From the NCBI GenBank assembly GCA_031296105.1, contig JARLGJ010000020.1, forward strand, positions 1-64,000: a stretch of DNA of 64,000 bases, read 5' to 3'. Position 1 is the first letter of the stretch, and each line of letters opens with the position of its first letter. Origin of the DNA: Acidobacteriota bacterium. Lineage in GTDB: Bacteria; Acidobacteriota; Terriglobia; Terriglobales; Acidobacteriaceae. Positions 9,135 through 17,114 of the stretch are shown piece after piece. The notes below the pieces were generated by a model, which was not told the origin of the DNA, made no database searches, and saw nothing but the letters and a program-made list of their open reading frames with translations. The translations under genes were made by a program, and so were the position numbers.

Positions 9135-11291
9135 ATGGCAGACTTGCAAACCGAAGTACAGTTCTTGAAGGGGGTTGGGCCGCGGCTGGCGGAAACCCTG
9201 GCCGCCAAGGGAATCCATACCCTGCAGGATCTCCTGTACTATCTGCCCTTCCGCTACGAGGACCGCATCAATCCGCGCTCCATCGAGCAGCTTCAGCCCG
9301 GCGAAATGGCCAGCGTCATCGCCGAAGTACGCTCCAGCGGCCTCTTCCGCACCCGCAAGATGCCCATTTTTGAGCTGGTGGCCGGCCAGGGACGCACCCG
9401 CCTCAAGTGCCTCTGGTTCCGCGGCGGCTATCTGGAGGGCCGCTTCAAGCCCGGCGCCCTGGTCGCCCTCTACGGCAAGGTCGAGTTCTCCACCTTCGGC
9501 CGCGGCGGCCTGCAAATGCTCCAGCCGCAGTTTGAAATCCTGCACGAGCCGCCCGCCGAGGGTGACCTGCCGCTGGAAGGCGAAGAGCAGCAACACTTTG
9601 ACTCGCTCGAAGTCGGCCGCATCGTGCCCATTTACGAGGCCGCCGGAAAGCTCAACGCCCGCTGGTTCCGCCGCGCCATCCGCCGCGCCCTCGAATCCAT
9701 GCCGCCCGAAATCGGCGACGCCATCCCCGCGGCCATCCGCGAGCATCTCTCGCTCATTCCCCGCGGCCAGGCCTTCTGGCAGGCGCATTGGCCCGACGCC
9801 GGAGAGAGCTTTGCCGATCTGCAGGCCGCGCGCACTCCGGCGCACCGCCGCCTCATCTTCGAGGAGCTTTTCTTCCTCGAACTCGGCCTCGAACTCAAGC
9901 GCCGCAAGGCCCGCCTGCAACCCGGCATTGGCTTCAAGCTGGATGAGAAAGTCCGCAAGGCGTTGAAGAAGGTGCTGCCCTTTCATCCCACCGCGGCGCA
10001 GAAGAAAGTGCTGAAGGAGATCGTCGCCGACATGCAGCACCCTTCGCCCATGCGCCGCCTTTTGCAGGGCGACGTCGGCTCCGGCAAAACCATCGTCGCC
10101 TTTGAGGCCGCCACCGTGGCCATGCAGAACGGATACCAGGTGGCTCTGATGGCGCCCACCGAGATCCTGGCCACACAGCATTACCTCTCCGCCCGCCAGA
10201 TTCTCGAACCCGCCGGTTATCGCGTGGTCTTGCTCACCGGCGGACTCGATCCGCAGCAGAAGCGCGGCGTTCGCCGCCACGTGGCCAGCGGCGACGCGCA
10301 GCTTGTCATCGGCACCCACGCCTTGCTGGAAGACAACGTCGAGTTCGACCGCCTCGGCCTGGTCGTCATGGACGAGCAGCACCGCTTCGGCGTCTTGCAG
10401 CGCATGAAACTCATGCGCAAGAACAGTGACGTGCAGCCCGACGTCTTGGTGATGACCGCCACGCCCATTCCGCGCACCCTGGCCCTCACCCTCTATGGCG
10501 ACCTCGACATCAGCGTCATCGACGAACTGCCTCCCGGGCGCACCCCGGTCTCCACCCGCGTCCTCGACGACACACGCTCCGAGGAGGTCTGGGAGTTTGT
10601 CCGCAAAATCCTCGCGCAGGGTCAGCAGGCTTACATCGTCTATCCCGTCATCGAGGAGAACGAAGAGAAGGACACCGGCCTCAAGGCGGCCATCAAGATG
10701 TACAACGAGTTGCGCAAAAAGGTCTTCCCTGAGTTCCCGCTCGGACTCCTCCATGGCCGCATGAGCGCCGAGGAAAAAGAGGACACCATGCGCCGCTTCA
10801 AGTCCGGCGAGTTGAAGCTGCTGATCTCCACCACGGTGATCGAGGTTGGCGTCGATGTGCCGAACGCCTCGGTCATGGTCATCGAGCACGCCGAGCGCTT
10901 CGGCCTCTCGCAGTTGCATCAGTTGCGCGGACGCATTGGCCGCGGCGCAGCCAAGTCCTATTGCATCCTGATGACCGGCGGCAAAGTTGGTGAAGACGCG
11001 GCCCAGCGCCTGGACACCATGGTGCAAACCAACGACGGCTTCCAGGTGGCGGAAAAAGATCTGGAGCTGCGCGGTCCCGGCGAATTTTTCGGCAGCCGCC
11101 AGGCTGGCATGCCCAGCCTGCGCGTGGCCAACCTCGTCCGCGACCGCGAATTGCTGGAACTGGCCAAGCGCGAAGCCCGCGCCCTCATCAACGGAGAGAC
11201 CAAGGGCATCCCCGACGAGGAGAAGCGCGCCGCCGCCGAATACTTGAAAGCCAACTGGAACCGCCGCTACGGCTTGGTGGAAGTAGGGTAA
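9135..11291 (+). CDS. recG: ATP-dependent DNA helicase RecG
   Basis: Branched-DNA helicase that regresses stalled replication forks and processes recombination intermediates. The 718-residue product starts with a helix-hairpin-helix-like LKGVGPRLAETL, has the wedge OB-fold (about 40-140), Walker A GDVGSGKT (312-319), the DEQH Walker B box (413-416), TATPIPRTLALTLYGDLD, and the QLRGRIGRG motif VI region. Length is near the usual 690-720. The start is weakly supported: GCGGG precedes the ATG. It is transcribed divergently from the diguanylate cyclase gene and is followed 24 bases later by a small orphan gene. Confidence 0.97.
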   Translation: MADLQTEVQFLKGVGPRLAETLAAKGIHTLQDLLYYLPFRYEDRINPRSIEQLQPGEMASVIAEVRSSGLFRTRKMPIFELVAGQGRTRLKCLWFRGGYLEGRFKPGALVALYGKVEFSTFGRGGLQMLQPQFEILHEPPAEGDLPLEGEEQQHFDSLEVGRIVPIYEAAGKLNARWFRRAIRRALESMPPEIGDAIPAAIREHLSLIPRGQAFWQAHWPDAGESFADLQAARTPAHRRLIFEELFFLELGLELKRRKARLQPGIGFKLDEKVRKALKKVLPFHPTAAQKKVLKEIVADMQHPSPMRRLLQGDVGSGKTIVAFEAATVAMQNGYQVALMAPTEILATQHYLSARQILEPAGYRVVLLTGGLDPQQKRGVRRHVASGDAQLVIGTHALLEDNVEFDRLGLVVMDEQHRFGVLQRMKLMRKNSDVQPDVLVMTATPIPRTLALTLYGDLDISVIDELPPGRTPVSTRVLDDTRSEEVWEFVRKILAQGQQAYIVYPVIEENEEKDTGLKAAIKMYNELRKKVFPEFPLGLLHGRMSAEEKEDTMRRFKSGELKLLISTTVIEVGVDVPNASVMVIEHAERFGLSQLHQLRGRIGRGAAKSYCILMTGGKVGEDAAQRLDTMVQTNDGFQVAEKDLELRGPGEFFGSRQAGMPSLRVANLVRDRELLELAKREARALINGETKGIPDEEKRAAAEYLKANWNRRYGLVEVG

Positions 11292-11315
11292 GAGAGAACA
11301 ATTTGGAGGTGCTAA

Positions 11316-11657
11316 GTGCCAGAGCAGAAATCAGACATCTTCACGTCATGTATCAACGCCCTCACGGGGGAGCTGCCAAGACGGATACGAGTTGCTTGTC
11401 TCATGAAAAGAATGAAATTTCGAGAGCAGTACTATTGGAAGCTCAAAGATCCAGTTCCATTTTGTCCAAAATGTTGGGAAGATGAGCGCAAAGACATTCA
11501 CCTGCCTTCTGCGCTGTCAAAACATGGTGGAATGTTACGTGTGTGTTCGAAATGTAAGTCTGAGTATTGGGACGAGCCACCTAAACCACGAAAACCCGTC
11601 ATGATCACTGTGAACCAACCCTACCGTAGGAGTTTTTGGGACCCACGTTGTTGGTAG
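11316..11657 (+). CDS. Hypothetical zinc-ribbon-like protein, AT-richer than neighbours
   Basis: I do not recognise the family. The 113-residue product begins at GTG with TGGAGGT five bases ahead, a good ribosome-binding site. It contains two CxxC knuckles, FCPKCWED (near 49-56) and VCSKCKSEYW (near 76-85), spaced as in a zinc ribbon, and a C-terminal tail ending in RRSFWDPRCW. Base composition is visibly more AT-rich than recG and acpS around it, and repeats lie immediately downstream, both of which suggest acquisition. The residues KMRFREQYYWKLKDPVPFCP resemble hypothetical proteins of phage or mobile origin only in general style. Real gene likely; role unknown. Confidence 0.7.
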   Translation: MPEQKSDIFTSCINALTGELPRRIRVACLMKRMKFREQYYWKLKDPVPFCPKCWEDERKDIHLPSALSKHGGMLRVCSKCKSEYWDEPPKPRKPVMITVNQPYRRSFWDPRCW

Positions 11658-11973
11658 GGATGTCAATATTTAGAGACACTGCTCTCCCTCGCAGGTCCAA
11701 CGCCGGGGCTTGAATGGGACATTGAAGATCCCAGGTTAGCTCCGCTACGCTCCGCGAACCTGGGGCACACCGCGTCTATGCGGGATGAACTTCCACTCAA
11801 GACCTACGGCGAGGCTTGAATGGATATCTGGGGGAAACAAAGTCAACGACCCCACCCTGGCAACTGCGGCCACGATGGGGCACCGGATTTCTTTCCCACT
11901 CAAGCCAAAAGATGGCTTGAATGGGGCACCGTGCGGTTCCTTTGTGGCCGTATGTTTCGTGTACGCTTAACGG
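11658..11973. repeat. Mosaic of intergenic repeats between orphan gene and acpS
   Basis: About 316 bases without a gene. An inverted CCCCAGGTT-family unit lies at 11729-11770, with inner arms matching the prmC copy. It is flanked by pieces of the second family (GGCTTGAATGGGACA near 11708, GGCTTGAATGG near 11813), and a full second-family unit lies at about 11878-11931 (GGGGCACCGG ... TTTCCCACTCAAGCC ... GGCTTGAATGGGGCACC). Short open frames here are encoded by the repeat itself. Confidence 0.8.
11962..11967 (+). promoter_or_regulatory. Candidate -10 box of leaderless acpS
   Basis: TACGCT ends exactly six bases before the acpS ATG, and no Shine-Dalgarno is present. Confidence 0.4.
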
Positions 11974-12354
11974 ATGATCAAGGGCATCGGCGTCGATCTC
12001 TGCGAAGTCGATCGGATTGAGGCCGCCATTGCGCGCCATGGCGAGCGTTTTCTTACGCGCATCTACACCGATGCCGAGCGCGCCTACTGTGACAGCAAGC
12101 CCAACCGCATGGAGCGCCTGGCCGGCCGCTTTGCCGCCAAGGAAGCGGCCATGAAGGCCCTCGGCACAGGGTGGCGCCGCGGCGTGGCCTGGCGCGAGTT
12201 CGAGGTGGCGCGCACCGCCAGCGGCCAGCCTATCATCGCCCTGCACGGCGTGGCCGCCGGAATCGCCGCACAGCAGGGCATTACGCGCACCCTGGTCAGC
12301 ATTAGCCACATCAAGAGCATGGCCATGGCGCAGGTTGTCATGGAAGGCGAATAA
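11974..12354 (+). CDS. acpS: Holo-[acyl-carrier-protein] synthase
   Basis: Transfers 4'-phosphopantetheine from coenzyme A to apo-ACP, activating it for fatty acid synthesis. The 126-residue product has the two family motifs: IGVDLCEVDRI (magnesium ligand Asp8) and RFAAKEAAMKALGTG (Glu ligand near 58), followed by VSISHIKSMAMAQVV. Length is standard for the short bacterial AcpS type. It lies alone between the repeat mosaic and the MCE gene, with a TACGCT box six bases before its ATG. Confidence 0.95.
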   Translation: MIKGIGVDLCEVDRIEAAIARHGERFLTRIYTDAERAYCDSKPNRMERLAGRFAAKEAAMKALGTGWRRGVAWREFEVARTASGQPIIALHGVAAGIAAQQGITRTLVSISHIKSMAMAQVVMEGE

Positions 12355-12390
12355 GACGCGATTACCCGCTAATTTTGCTATGATTCCAAT

Positions 12391-12419
12391 CAGTTGACTT
12401 AAACTCATAGCGTCAACTG
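12391..12419. promoter_or_regulatory. 8-bp inverted repeat upstream of MCE gene
   Basis: CAGTTGAC (12391-12398) and GTCAACTG (12412-12419) are perfect inverted copies 13 bases apart, within the 85-base gap before the MCE gene start. The layout fits a dimeric repressor site, but the regulator is unknown. Confidence 0.4.
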
Positions 12420-12439
12420 CGTTTGTTTTAGGAGAGACC

Positions 12440-13525
12440 GTGCCGAGTCAAAAGCAGCTCCGTTGGGCTCAGTTGCGCGTCGGGCTGACCGTGATCTTTG
12501 CCGTGCTCGTCTTTGGTGTGCTCGTCTTTCTGATGAGCGGCACCTCGGGATTTTTGCAGCGTACGGTCAACCTGGTCTGCTACGTGGACAATGCCAATGG
12601 CCTGCGTCCCGGCGCTCCCGTGCGTCTCTCCAGCGTGGACATCGGCAACGTGCACAGCATTCGCATCGTCAACCATCACGATGCCCTGGGCAACAGCACG
12701 CCGGTCGAAATCCGCATGAGAATCAACGCCCGCTTCCAGCCCTTTGTGCACGCCGACTCGCAGGTACTTCTCTCCACCTCCGGCGTGCTCGGCGAGGCCT
12801 TCGTCGATATCGACTCCAATCACGCTTCCGGTCCCGTCGCTCAGAACGACGCCGAACTCGCCTCGAAAGAGGTTCCCGATTTTCAGGACGTGGTGCGCTC
12901 TTCGCAGGGCACTTTGCAAAACGTCAGCACCCTGGTCAACCGCCTGGACCGCATCGTCACCGCCGTGGAAGATCAGAAGGGTTCGGTCGGCAAGCTGATT
13001 TACGACAAGCAGCTTTACAACAACCTCACCGCCTCCGTGGCGCAGGTCAACAAGCTGCTCACCGACATCAACAACGGGCAGGGCAGCCTGGGCAAGCTCA
13101 TTAACGACGACTCGCTCTACAACCGCGCCAACTCCACCATCGACGAGCTGAACACGGTGGCCAAGAACGTCAATTCCGGCAATGGCACGGTTGCCAAACT
13201 CATTCGCGATCCTTCGCTCTACGACAACGCCAACCAGACGCTGGCCAAGGCCAATCAGTTGATGGACGGCATCAACCGCGGCGAAGGCGGCCTGGGTAAG
13301 TTTGCCAAGGATCCGGTGTTCGCCAAAAAGCTGGATGACGTCATCACCAACCTGTCGGCCATCACCGGCGAGTTGCAGGCCGGGCAGGGTTCGGCTGGCA
13401 AGTTCCTCAAGGACCCCTCGCTCTACAACCACTCCGATGAAATGCTGGTGGAGAGCCGCGGCCTGGTGAAAGCCATCCGCCAGGATCCGAAAAAGTACCT
13501 CAGCATCAAGCTCCATATTTTCTGA
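12440..13525 (+). CDS. MCE/MlaD family lipid-transport protein
   Basis: Probable inner-membrane-anchored, periplasmic MCE protein that carries lipids or hydrophobic molecules between membranes with an ABC permease. The 361-residue product has one N-terminal membrane helix (about 12-33), an MCE/MlaD domain (about 38-120, with GLRPGAPVRLSSVDIGNV), and a C-terminal helical part with about five diverged repeats of the pattern G-x-GK-L/F-I/x-x-D-x-x-L/F-Y (for example GSVGKLIYDKQLY, GSLGKLINDDSLY, GTVAKLIRDPSLY, GSAGKFLKDPSLY). The start is GTG with TAGGAGA seven bases ahead. No MlaE/MlaF partner genes are adjacent, so they must be elsewhere. Confidence 0.88.
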   Translation: MPSQKQLRWAQLRVGLTVIFAVLVFGVLVFLMSGTSGFLQRTVNLVCYVDNANGLRPGAPVRLSSVDIGNVHSIRIVNHHDALGNSTPVEIRMRINARFQPFVHADSQVLLSTSGVLGEAFVDIDSNHASGPVAQNDAELASKEVPDFQDVVRSSQGTLQNVSTLVNRLDRIVTAVEDQKGSVGKLIYDKQLYNNLTASVAQVNKLLTDINNGQGSLGKLINDDSLYNRANSTIDELNTVAKNVNSGNGTVAKLIRDPSLYDNANQTLAKANQLMDGINRGEGGLGKFAKDPVFAKKLDDVITNLSAITGELQAGQGSAGKFLKDPSLYNHSDEMLVESRGLVKAIRQDPKKYLSIKLHIF

Positions 13526-13663
13526 TCCAAAACTGTTAAGAAGCGTTTCATGGCTCGCAATTCAGGTTTAATCCTGATAACTTCGCAGCAATTACAGACG
13601 GGCGGAAACCACGCACACTTCACCGTGTGAGCGCGGCTGTGCCTGCTGACTCCCGAGGTGAAC

Positions 13664-15721
13664 ATGCGTTTCCTTCTCAGACTCTGCGCCGTAGCGGCTC
13701 TATGCGGCGTGGCCATCCTGCAGGCTCCGGCACAGGCGCAACCTGCCCCCGCCAAGCCTTCCGCTCCCGTCAGCTTCGACCGCGCCGCCATGGATGCCAA
13801 GGCTGATCCCTGCCAGGACTTTTACCAGTACGCCTGCGGCGGCTGGCGCGACGCTCACACCATCCCCGCCGACCGCTCCCGCTACGGCCGCTTCGATGAG
13901 CTGCGCGAGTACAACCTCTACGCGCTCAACGCCATCCTCGAAGGCACTCTCCAGCCGGGCAAGCACACGCCGCTGGAAAAGAAAGTTGGCGCCTTCTACG
14001 CCGCCTGCATGGATGAATCCGCCGCCGAAGAAAAGGGCATCACTCCCATCAAAGCCTGGCTCAACAGGATCGATGCCATCCAGGACCGTGCCGGCGTGGT
14101 TTCCACCGCCGCCCGGCTCCAGGCCAACAGCTTCCGCGGAATCTTCGGCTTTTACGTGGGCGCCGACCTGCACAACTCCTCTCTCAACATTGCCCAGATC
14201 GATCAGGGCGGCCTCACCCTGGCCGACCGCGATTACTACCTCAAGCAGGACGCCCGCATGACCGAGGTGCGCGCCCGCTACCTGCTCCACATTCAGAAGA
14301 TGCTGGTGCTCGCCGGTGAATCCGACGCCCAGGCCCAGGCCGACGCCAAGGCCATTCTCGTCCTTGAGACCAAAATCGCCGAGGCCTCCATGGATCGTGT
14401 CGCCCGCCGCGACCCCAAGAATCGCGATCACAAGATGGCCATCGCCGACCTGCAAAAGCTGGCCCCCGGGATCGACTTCCCCGGCTACTTCAAGCTGCTC
14501 GGCACGGCGCCCATCGCGTCGCTCAACGTCGGCAATCCGGAGTTCTTCCAGAAGCTGAGCGCCCTGATCGCCTCCGAGCCCCTGGACACCTGGAAGACCT
14601 ACCTGCGCTGGCGCGTCATCAAGTCCTCCGCCTCCCTTTTGAACAAAGCTTTCGTTGATGAAAACTTCGAGTTCCAGGGCAAGTACCTCAGCGGCCAGCA
14701 GCAGTTGGAAGCCCGCTGGAAGCGCTGCACCTCGATGACCGACGGCGATCTCGGTGAGGCTCTCGGTCCGCTCTACGTCGAAAAGGCTTTCCCCAAGGAA
14801 GCCAAGCTGCGCATGGATACCCTCGTCGTCTCCATCGAAGATTCCATGGGCAAGGACATTCAGAACCTGGGGTGGATGAGTCCCGAAACCAAGAAGGCTG
14901 CCGACGCCAAGCTGCACAAGGTCACCAACAAGATTGGCTACCCCGATACGTGGAAGGACTACCGCCCGGTCAAAATTAAGCGCGATGACCTGTTCGGCAA
15001 CGTCAGGGCCGCCGACGCCTTCGAGTGGAAGCGCGAGCTGGCCAAGCTGGGCAAGCCGGTGGACAAAAACGAGTGGGGCATGACTCCGCCCACCGTCAAC
15101 GCCTACTACAGCTCCAGTGACAACAACATCAACTTCCCCGCCGGCATCCTCCAGCCTCCCTTCTTCAGCGCCAAGGTGGATGAGGCCGTCAACTACGGCG
15201 GCATCGGCGTGGTCATCGGCCACGAGCTTACCCATGGCTTTGACGATCAGGGACGCAAGTTCGATGGCGACGGCAACTTCACCAACTGGTGGGGGCCTAC
15301 CGACGGTCCCGAGTTCGAAAAGCGCGCCACCTGCCTGGCCGACGAGTACTCCAGCTTTGTCGCCGTCAAGGACGACAAGGGTGAAGTTCACCTCAACGGC
15401 CGCCTCACCCTCGGCGAGAACACCGCCGACAACGGCGGCCTCAAGCTGGCCTACATGTCCATGGCGCGGCAGTACGCCGGCAAAATGGATGACAAGATCG
15501 ACGGCTTCAACCCCGCGCAGCGCTTCTTCGTCGGCTTCGCCCAGGTGTGGTGTGAAAACATCACCCCGCAGCGCGCCCGCGAGCTGGCGCTCACCGATCC
15601 GCACTCTTCCGGACGCTACCGCGTGCAGGGCACTCTACAGAATTCTTCGGAATTCCAGCAGGCTTTCGGCTGCAAAAAGAGTGACGCCATGGTTCCGGCC
15701 AACGCCTGCCATGTTTGGTAG
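13664..15721 (+). CDS. Secreted M13 family zinc metallopeptidase (neprilysin-like)
   Basis: Predicted periplasmic or exported zinc endopeptidase. After a signal peptide (MRFLLRLCAVAALCGVAILQ..., cleavage after about residue 24, AQA) the protein has the M13 N-terminal domain (DPCQDFYQYACGGW) and the M13 catalytic domain: zinc motif HELTH in GIGVVIGHELTHGFDDQGR, third ligand Glu in GENTADNGGLKLAY, and the C-terminal FFVGFAQVWCEN. Length (685 residues) fits the family; the ending NACHVW matches the CxxW close typical of M13 enzymes. I prefer the ATG at 13664 (GAGG at five bases) over a GTG two codons upstream. A strong terminator follows. Confidence 0.94.
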   Translation: MRFLLRLCAVAALCGVAILQAPAQAQPAPAKPSAPVSFDRAAMDAKADPCQDFYQYACGGWRDAHTIPADRSRYGRFDELREYNLYALNAILEGTLQPGKHTPLEKKVGAFYAACMDESAAEEKGITPIKAWLNRIDAIQDRAGVVSTAARLQANSFRGIFGFYVGADLHNSSLNIAQIDQGGLTLADRDYYLKQDARMTEVRARYLLHIQKMLVLAGESDAQAQADAKAILVLETKIAEASMDRVARRDPKNRDHKMAIADLQKLAPGIDFPGYFKLLGTAPIASLNVGNPEFFQKLSALIASEPLDTWKTYLRWRVIKSSASLLNKAFVDENFEFQGKYLSGQQQLEARWKRCTSMTDGDLGEALGPLYVEKAFPKEAKLRMDTLVVSIEDSMGKDIQNLGWMSPETKKAADAKLHKVTNKIGYPDTWKDYRPVKIKRDDLFGNVRAADAFEWKRELAKLGKPVDKNEWGMTPPTVNAYYSSSDNNINFPAGILQPPFFSAKVDEAVNYGGIGVVIGHELTHGFDDQGRKFDGDGNFTNWWGPTDGPEFEKRATCLADEYSSFVAVKDDKGEVHLNGRLTLGENTADNGGLKLAYMSMARQYAGKMDDKIDGFNPAQRFFVGFAQVWCENITPQRARELALTDPHSSGRYRVQGTLQNSSEFQQAFGCKKSDAMVPANACHVW

Positions 15722-15741
15722 TTAATCAACACTTCAATATG

Positions 15742-15768
15742 GCCCGCGCTTCGGCGCGGGCTTTTTGT
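15742..15768 (+). terminator. Rho-independent terminator after M13 peptidase gene
   Basis: Perfect 8-bp GC stem (15742-15749 with 15754-15761), TTCG tetraloop, then TTTTTG. Confidence 0.9.
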
Positions 15769-15955
15769 GGCTGCCATCCCCAGCGCTCGCGTTGTGACCT
15801 TATTAGCATCTACGCCTTGGGAGCATAGCTCCAACTGGCTATCGTTTTTCTCCATCCTTCGGCCATAACTTTACTTGCAATTCACCTGCTTTTAACGACC
15901 CGGTAACAATCTCTCTTCACACTCAACGCAGGCAGAGCGCCTGGAGGAAATATCA

Positions 15956-16960
15956 GTGTCTTCTCGTTGGATGAAGATTGTTTTTTGCGTGCTCGTACTC
16001 TCCGCACTGGCCACGGCTCAGAACATCAATGCCGCCGGTGCCACCTTCCCTTACCCTATCTACTCCAAGTGGTTTAACGAGTACCACCAGAAAACCGGCT
16101 CGGTGCAGATCAACTATCAGGCCATTGGCAGCGGCGGCGGCATCAAGCAGCTCCAGGTTGGCACCGTCGATTTCGGCGCCAGCGACATGCCCATGACCAA
16201 CGAACAGCTCGCGTCCACTCCTTTCAAGGTTGTGCACATCCCCACCGTGCTGGGTGCCGTCGTGCCGGCCTATCACATCCCCGGAGTCAACGCCGAACTG
16301 AAGTTCACGCCGGAAATTCTGGCGGGAATCTTCCTCGGACACATCAACAACTGGGCCGATCCGCAGATTGCCAAGGCCAATCCTGGCATCAAGTTCCCCA
16401 ACCAGTCCATCGTCGTCGTGCACCGCTCGGACGGCTCCGGCACCACCTTCATCTTCACCGACTACCTTTCCAAGGTCAGCGGCGAGTGGAAGTCCTCGGT
16501 CGGCGCCAACACCAGCGTCAAGTGGCCGGTCGGCATCGGCGGCAAGGGTAACGAAGGCGTCGCCGGCATGGTCCGCCAGATCGATGGTTCCATCGGCTAC
16601 GTCGAGCTGATCTACGCCGTGCAGAACAACATTCCTTACGGCCAGGTCCGCAACAAGGCTGGCAACTTCATCAAGGCTTCGCTGGAAACCACTACCGCGG
16701 CCGCCGCCGGCGTCAAGATTCCCGCCGATTACCGCGTCTCCATCACCAACCCCGATGGCAAGTACGCCTATCCGCTGGCCAGCTTTACCTGGATGCTGAT
16801 CCCCGCCGTTTCCAAGGATCCCGCCAAGGGCAAGATCATCCGCGAGTTCCTCGAGTGGGAGATCACCGAGGGCCAGAAGCAGACCTCGCAGCTCACCTAT
16901 GCTCCACTGCCCAAGGAAGTTGCAAACAAGGTCGCGGCCACCATCAAGACCATCAAGTAG
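15956..16960 (+). CDS. pstS: Phosphate ABC transporter substrate-binding protein PstS
   Basis: Periplasmic phosphate-binding protein of the PstSCAB importer. The 334-residue product has a signal peptide (cleavage near residue 22, ATA-QN), then the PstS hallmarks: GAGATFPYPIYSKWF-like start (here NAAGATFPYPIYSKWF), AIGSGGGIKQL, VDFGASDMPM and HRSDGSGTTFIFTDYLS, which supply the phosphate-binding Ser, Gly, Asp and Arg ligands. It starts at GTG with GGAGGA seven bases ahead. The usual pstC, pstA, pstB and phoU genes are absent; instead a porin gene follows about 150 bases later after a hairpin. Confidence 0.95.
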   Translation: MSSRWMKIVFCVLVLSALATAQNINAAGATFPYPIYSKWFNEYHQKTGSVQINYQAIGSGGGIKQLQVGTVDFGASDMPMTNEQLASTPFKVVHIPTVLGAVVPAYHIPGVNAELKFTPEILAGIFLGHINNWADPQIAKANPGIKFPNQSIVVVHRSDGSGTTFIFTDYLSKVSGEWKSSVGANTSVKWPVGIGGKGNEGVAGMVRQIDGSIGYVELIYAVQNNIPYGQVRNKAGNFIKASLETTTAAAAGVKIPADYRVSITNPDGKYAYPLASFTWMLIPAVSKDPAKGKIIREFLEWEITEGQKQTSQLTYAPLPKEVANKVAATIKTIK

Positions 16961-16981
16961 AAGTCTTCCGTAGCGTTCGGC

Positions 16982-17016
16982 CCGGAAGGCTCCCCGCATC
17001 ATCGGCGGAGCCTTCC
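16982..17016 (+). terminator. Hairpin between pstS and porin gene
   Basis: GGAAGGCTCC pairs with GGAGCCTTCC around a short loop. The following sequence (TCACTCTCATT) is only moderately U-rich, so it may attenuate rather than stop transcription into the porin gene. Confidence 0.55.
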
Positions 17017-17114
17017 TCACTCTCATTAGGTTCCGGGCCCCCGAGATTTCTAGCATTTCGGGTCACCCCCCGATATCAACCACTTTTTACTTCACTGATT
17101 TGGAGAGAATTGTC

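Noticed and set aside
8925..11027. 700-codon minus-strand frame opposite recG
   Set aside because: Shadow of recG; no ribosome-binding site or recognisable domain.
11785..11970. Short plus-strand frame containing FPLKPKDGLNGAP
   Set aside because: Encoded by the dispersed repeat; the same peptide appears in the prmC insertion. No ribosome-binding site.
15769..15955. Pho box upstream of pstS
   Set aside because: TTTTAACGACCCGGTAACAA looks loosely similar to a Pho box but lacks the two well-spaced direct repeats needed for a confident call.
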